From: Chloroflexota bacterium
Lineage (GTDB): Bacteria; Chloroflexota; Limnocylindria; Limnocylindrales; CSP1-4
DNA: 15,978 bases
Reading direction: 5' to 3'
NCBI GenBank assembly: GCA_004298915.1
Contig: SCTE01000319.1
Location: forward strand, 1-15,978
The notes below the pieces were generated by a model. It made no database searches and had not been told where the DNA came from. It worked only from the letters and a program-made list of their open reading frames with translations. Shown here in pieces: positions 13,557 through 15,978 of the stretch; within the stretch, counting starts at the first letter, position 1; the number at the start of each line of letters is the position of its first letter. Both the position numbers and the translations under genes were made by a program.

Positions 13557-14432
13557 TCACAGGACCTTGGCGAACGAGGGTTCCAGGCGCTTGAACACGT
13601 ACGTGCACACGGCAAGCAGGGCGAGTGACAGGACCAGCAGGACGAGCAGTCCTGCCCACGACGGCGGCCGGCCCTCGTAGATCACGGCCCGGTACGCCTC
13701 GAACAGGATGCTGAACGGGTTGAGCCCGAACACGACGGCGACCTCGGGGTGGTTGGCGGACACCTTGCTGACCTGGGCGGCGGAGTACAGGGCGGGCGAC
13801 AGGTAGAACCACAGGCGCAGGACGTGGCGGGCCACGTTGCCGACGTCGCGGAAGAAGACGTTGATCGCCGACGCCAGGATCGCCAGCCCGAGGGTGAACG
13901 CGAACTGGACGATGGCCACGAGCGGGATGAGGACCAGCGTCCAGGCCAGCCGATCCCGGTAGAACAGCAGGATCATCACCACGAGCGGGATGAGCCCGAA
14001 CGCGAAATTCACGATCCCGGAGACGGTCGCAGCGACCGGCAGGACGATCTTTGGAAAATGGACCTGCTTGATGATCCGCTCGCGGGCGACCACGGACAGG
14101 ATCGAGTCGTTGATCGCCGACGAGAACCACTTCCAGGGCAGGATGGCGGCGAACACGAACAGCGGGTAGTCCTCGTTCGCGACGTCCGATCGCCCCCCAA
14201 CGAGGAGCGTGACGAACACGACGTAGACGCCCATCTGCAGGAGGGGATCGAGGATCCACCAGACGTTGCCGAGGATCGTATCCGCCCCGTGCTTGCTCAG
14301 GTCGGCCTGGACGAGGTAGCGCGTCAGGCGCCGGCGTGACCAGATGTCGGTGAGCCCGGAGAGGATGAGGCGGAGGGCATTCGGGCGGCCGCCGCCGTAG
14401 GAGGCGACGGGCGTGTCCAGGGTCGTCGTCAT
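13557..14432 (-). CDS. ABC-2 type polysaccharide export permease (Wzm/TagG-like)
   Basis: This 291-residue inner-membrane permease forms the channel for the exported polymer. After an amphipathic N-terminus (LTRYLVQADLSKHGADTILGNVWWILDP, about 37-63) six hydrophobic helices can be read at about 59-80, 88-112, 131-157, 164-190, 203-219 and 261-280. Family hallmarks are NVWWILDPLLQ, the PWKWFSSAIND loop, the cytoplasmic NVFFRDVGN (191-199), YLSPALYS and GLNPFSILFEAYR (236-248). The ATG at 14432 is chosen because a TACCGT box ends nine bases before it and the hydropathy starts properly. The ATPase follows 10 bases downstream. A divergent glycosyltransferase cluster begins 42 bases away on the other strand, so exporter and polymer assembly are probably controlled from the same intergenic point. 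Confidence 0.92.
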   Translation of the reverse strand: MTTTLDTPVASYGGGRPNALRLILSGLTDIWSRRRLTRYLVQADLSKHGADTILGNVWWILDPLLQMGVYVVFVTLLVGGRSDVANEDYPLFVFAAILPWKWFSSAINDSILSVVARERIIKQVHFPKIVLPVAATVSGIVNFAFGLIPLVVMILLFYRDRLAWTLVLIPLVAIVQFAFTLGLAILASAINVFFRDVGNVARHVLRLWFYLSPALYSAAQVSKVSANHPEVAVVFGLNPFSILFEAYRAVIYEGRPPSWAGLLVLLVLSLALLAVCTYVFKRLEPSFAKVL

Positions 14433-14441
14433 GCGGGGCGT

Positions 14442-14449
14442 ACGGTAGC
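14442..14449 (-). promoter_or_regulatory. Leaderless-type -10 box (GC-TACCGT) for the exporter operon
   Basis: On the reverse strand GC-TACCGT reads from 14449 to 14442, nine bases before the ATG at 14432. It predicts a leader of zero to two bases. It lies back to back with the forward box at 14462-14467, so polymerases at the two promoters would compete. Confidence 0.45.
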
Positions 14450-14459
14450 ATGCCCTACC

Positions 14460-14467
14460 GCTACACT
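14460..14467 (+). promoter_or_regulatory. Leaderless-type -10 box (GC-TACACT) for the downstream glycosyltransferase cluster
   Basis: TACACT (14462-14467), preceded by GC at 14460-14461, ends seven bases before the ATG at 14475. The arrangement matches the boxes before 259 and 8878. No -35 is recognisable; that region is occupied by the divergent promoter. Confidence 0.5.
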
Positions 14468-14474
14468 CCGGCCG

Positions 14475-14609
14475 ATGACCGATCCCCGGACCGGCCCGAT
14501 TTCCGGGCACCTCGCGACCTCGCGGCCGGCCCGCTCCGCGTCGGACAACCGGTCCGGGTCCCGCCTCCGGCTCCTCGCGCAGCGGGTGCCCATCGGTTCC
14601 ATCCGGTGA
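14475..14609 (+). CDS. 44-residue leaderless small ORF, or N-terminus of a frameshifted gene
   Basis: From the ATG at 14475, seven bases after a -10 box, there are 44 codons rich in Arg and Ser, beginning MTDPRTGP and ending RVPIGSIR. Only 3 of about 43 third positions are A or T, as in real genes here, against about 29% for the overlapping frame opened at 14450. The frame is therefore probably translated. It closes at TGA 14607-14609, which overlaps the GTG at 14606 as GTGA, like the other coupled pairs in the window. Alternatively, one base is missing from the GG run at 14605-14606. CCGGG would fuse this frame directly to the next as one protein reading PIGSIRVTGRWHRL across the join. I cannot decide between these from one sequence. 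Confidence 0.5.
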   Translation: MTDPRTGPISGHLATSRPARSASDNRSGSRLRLLAQRVPIGSIR

Positions 14610-15352
14610 CCGGCCGCTGGCACCGGCTTCGAGATCGCGAGACCGGCCTGGTCCCGCGGATCCGGCTCGCGGTCGGCGTCCTCGCCTCGAGCGTCGGGGA
14701 TCGACGCCAATGGCGGTCGCTGCCGATCGACTTCGCGACGGCGCTCCTTGCGCCGATCCGGGTCCCCGGGCCTCCGGCGCCTCCCATGGCGGCCCGTGAC
14801 TGGTCGCCCCAACCCGAGGCGGCCGGGGCCCGACTTCGCCGGGCCGCCCAGCGTTGGGCGAATGGGAGGACGGCACGTCCGGCGTTCGCGGTCATCGCCG
14901 ACGACGACGACCTCGCGGCGTGGGGACGATCAGGCTGCCTGATCGAAGTGCGTCCCGAGGACTGGGCGATCACGCTCGAGCGGACCGAGGCCGCGGGTTC
15001 ACCCCCGGGCGCCCTGCTCGTGACCTCGACGCGGGCCGGCACTCACGGCGCGTGGGCCTTCCGCCTCGGCGCGGTCGCGCATCCGGACGCGTTCCTCGAG
15101 CGCGACGTCGCCGCGCTGGTGGCGTGGTTTGCCGACCGGGGCCTGCCGTCGATCTTCCTCGTGACCGACGACCGGCCCGGCGCCGCGACCGACTGGGGCG
15201 CCGTTGGGCGGCTCTTCGATCTCGTCCTCGCTCCCAGCGAGGACTTGGCCCGCGCCCTCTCGGCTCGCCCGGATCGGCGGGGGATCGAAGCCCGCGTGAG
15301 CACAGCCGCGGGGCTCGAGGATGTCCTGGCCGCCATCGGGTCGCCGGCATGA
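14606..15352 (+). CDS. Putative DUF3880/CgeB-like protein, glycosyltransferase-associated
   Basis: This frame has 248 codons from the GTG at 14606. The central and C-terminal part, including FAVIADDDDLAAWG, ALLVTSTRAGTHGAWAF, HPDAFLERDVAALVAWFADRGLPSIFLVTDDRP and GRLFDLVLAPSEDLARAL, resembles the N-terminal half of CgeB/DUF3880 proteins. In those, a W-x-HPD segment, a LVAWC-x-RGIPTVF strand and a late LFDxVFTTD strand recur. That half is a Rossmann-like domain of GT-B glycosyltransferases. The donor half is absent here, but the next gene, overlapping by ATGA, is a GT-B protein, so the two may work together. A start at 14450 in the same frame is possible on paper but lies between the two promoter boxes and uses codons unlike the rest. 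If the G-run upstream is miscalled, the true start is 14475. Family placement is tentative. Confidence 0.5.
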   Translation: MTGRWHRLRDRETGLVPRIRLAVGVLASSVGDRRQWRSLPIDFATALLAPIRVPGPPAPPMAARDWSPQPEAAGARLRRAAQRWANGRTARPAFAVIADDDDLAAWGRSGCLIEVRPEDWAITLERTEAAGSPPGALLVTSTRAGTHGAWAFRLGAVAHPDAFLERDVAALVAWFADRGLPSIFLVTDDRPGAATDWGAVGRLFDLVLAPSEDLARALSARPDRRGIEARVSTAAGLEDVLAAIGSPA

Positions 15353-15978
15353 CCCGCCGCGTCTGCCTGTACTCCCCGGCCGATCTCAATCGCGTCATCG
15401 GGTCATCGATCTGGGTCCAGTCGGTGGCCGAGACGTTCCACGCCGGCCCCGACGTCGAGGTCGTCCTCCCGCTGCGCGCCCCCGAGCGAAACCGGTTGAT
15501 CACGGACAGGATCCGGCGCCTGCCGCGCGTGACCCTGGTCGACCCGCGCCGGCAGCGGCGGTTCGTGCCGGCCTCGGGCCTGTATGCCGCCGAAGCCCTC
15601 GATCTCATCGAGACCCTCCATCGCGAGCGCCCATTCGATGCGATCGTCCTCCGCACCTTCGCCCTGTGCCTCGCCGCGATCGCCCGCCCGGGGCTTCGTG
15701 CGTGCCTGTGGAGCACCTACGTCCTCGAGCCCGAGCGAGACATCACGGACCCGGCCCACGTCGCCGACCTGACCTCGATCGCCACGGCCAGCCGGTACGT
15801 CGTCGTCCAGTCGGAGGAGATGCGCGCCCTGTTCGAGGCCGCGGTCCCGGCCGGTCGGGGCAAGACGATCATCCTGCCCCCGGCAATCCCACCTGTCGGG
15901 AACGAGGGCGCGCCGGCCACGCTGCCTCCCCCGGCCAGGCGGCTGTTCTACGCCGGAAAGTTCCACCCGTTCTATCCG
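15349..15978 (+). CDS. GT-B glycosyltransferase, 5' part, runs off the window
   Basis: From the ATG at 15349, which overlaps the preceding stop as ATGA, 210 codons are open to the window end without a stop. The protein starts with MTRRVCLYSPADLNRVIGSS, a first Rossmann strand with a Ser/Gly-rich loop. It continues with a WVQSVAETF helix, DVEVVLPLRAP, a ERPFDAIVLRTF strand, ATASRYVVVQSEEMRALFE and then RRLFYAGKFHPFYP. The last segment is the start of a GT4-type donor domain, where glycosyltransferases carry a YxGxFxxxK/YP motif. The N-terminal acceptor domain is complete and the donor domain is missing beyond the edge. It is expected to act on the cytoplasmic face on the same glycan as the other glycosyltransferases. 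Donor and acceptor are unknown. Confidence 0.7.
   Translation, partial: MTRRVCLYSPADLNRVIGSSIWVQSVAETFHAGPDVEVVLPLRAPERNRLITDRIRRLPRVTLVDPRRQRRFVPASGLYAAEALDLIETLHRERPFDAIVLRTFALCLAAIARPGLRACLWSTYVLEPERDITDPAHVADLTSIATASRYVVVQSEEMRALFEAAVPAGRGKTIILPPAIPPVGNEGAPATLPPPARRLFYAGKFHPFYP

Noticed and set aside
14450..14605. Start at ATG 14450 for the DUF3880-like protein
   Set aside because: It lies between the two -10 boxes, upstream of the expected transcription start. Its first ~50 codons have about 29% A/T third positions, against about 7% in the competing frame.
1..15978. tRNA, rRNA, CRISPR array, transposase or phage genes
   Set aside because: None was recognised on either strand; the repeats present are coding micro-repeats and the duplicated glycosyltransferase domain.

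Overview
This is a very G+C-rich window (about 70% by eye, with third codon positions almost always G or C). It looks like a bacterial chromosome segment devoted to envelope polysaccharide and surface proteins. The sequence does not fix the phylum. The mix of a cell-wall-binding-repeat protein, a DUF3048 protein, an ABC-2/Wzt-type exporter and several leaderless genes would fit a high-G+C Chloroflexota lineage (Limnocylindria-like) or an actinobacterium-like organism. This assignment is inference only.

Layout. (1) 1-146: 3' end of a cell-wall-binding repeat 2 protein. (2) 259-1056 (+): GT2 polyprenyl-phosphate mannose synthase. (3) 1149-2369 (-): membrane-anchored DUF3048 protein, divergent from (4) 2448-3134 (+): an unrecognised protein with a basic Ala/Lys/Pro tail, about seven 15-residue repeats and a hydrophobic C-terminus. 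(5) 3252-6066 (+): a tight operon of hexapeptide N-acetyltransferase, DegT aminotransferase and Gfo/Idh/MocA dehydrogenase, each pair joined by a 4-base ATGA overlap. (6) 6136-7311 (+): GT4-like glycosyltransferase. (7) 7403-8812 (+): UDP-sugar 6-dehydrogenase. (8) 8878-10005 (+): UDP-GlcNAc 2-epimerase family enzyme. (9) 10026-12698 (+): double-length protein with two tandem GT4 glycosyltransferases. (10) 12728-14432 (-): ABC-2 polysaccharide exporter, permease then ATPase. (11) 14475-15978 (+), divergent from the exporter: a 44-codon leaderless ORF, a DUF3880/CgeB-like protein and a GT-B glycosyltransferase that runs off the window.

How it fits together. The acetyltransferase, aminotransferase, 3-dehydrogenase, 6-dehydrogenase and 2-epimerase match the five enzyme classes of the WbpA-B-E-D-I route from UDP-GlcNAc to UDP-2,3-diacetamido-2,3-dideoxy-D-mannuronic acid. 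The interspersed glycosyltransferases would build this or a related amino-uronic acid into a glycan, and the Wzm/Wzt-like transporter would export it. The mannose synthase supplies a lipid-linked mannose donor.

Regulation. Seven starts are preceded by a TANNNT -10-like box, six of them with GC immediately before it. At four (259, 8878, 14475 and 14432 reverse) the box ends only 6-9 bases from the start codon, so those transcripts should be leaderless. No tRNA, rRNA, CRISPR array or insertion sequence was seen.
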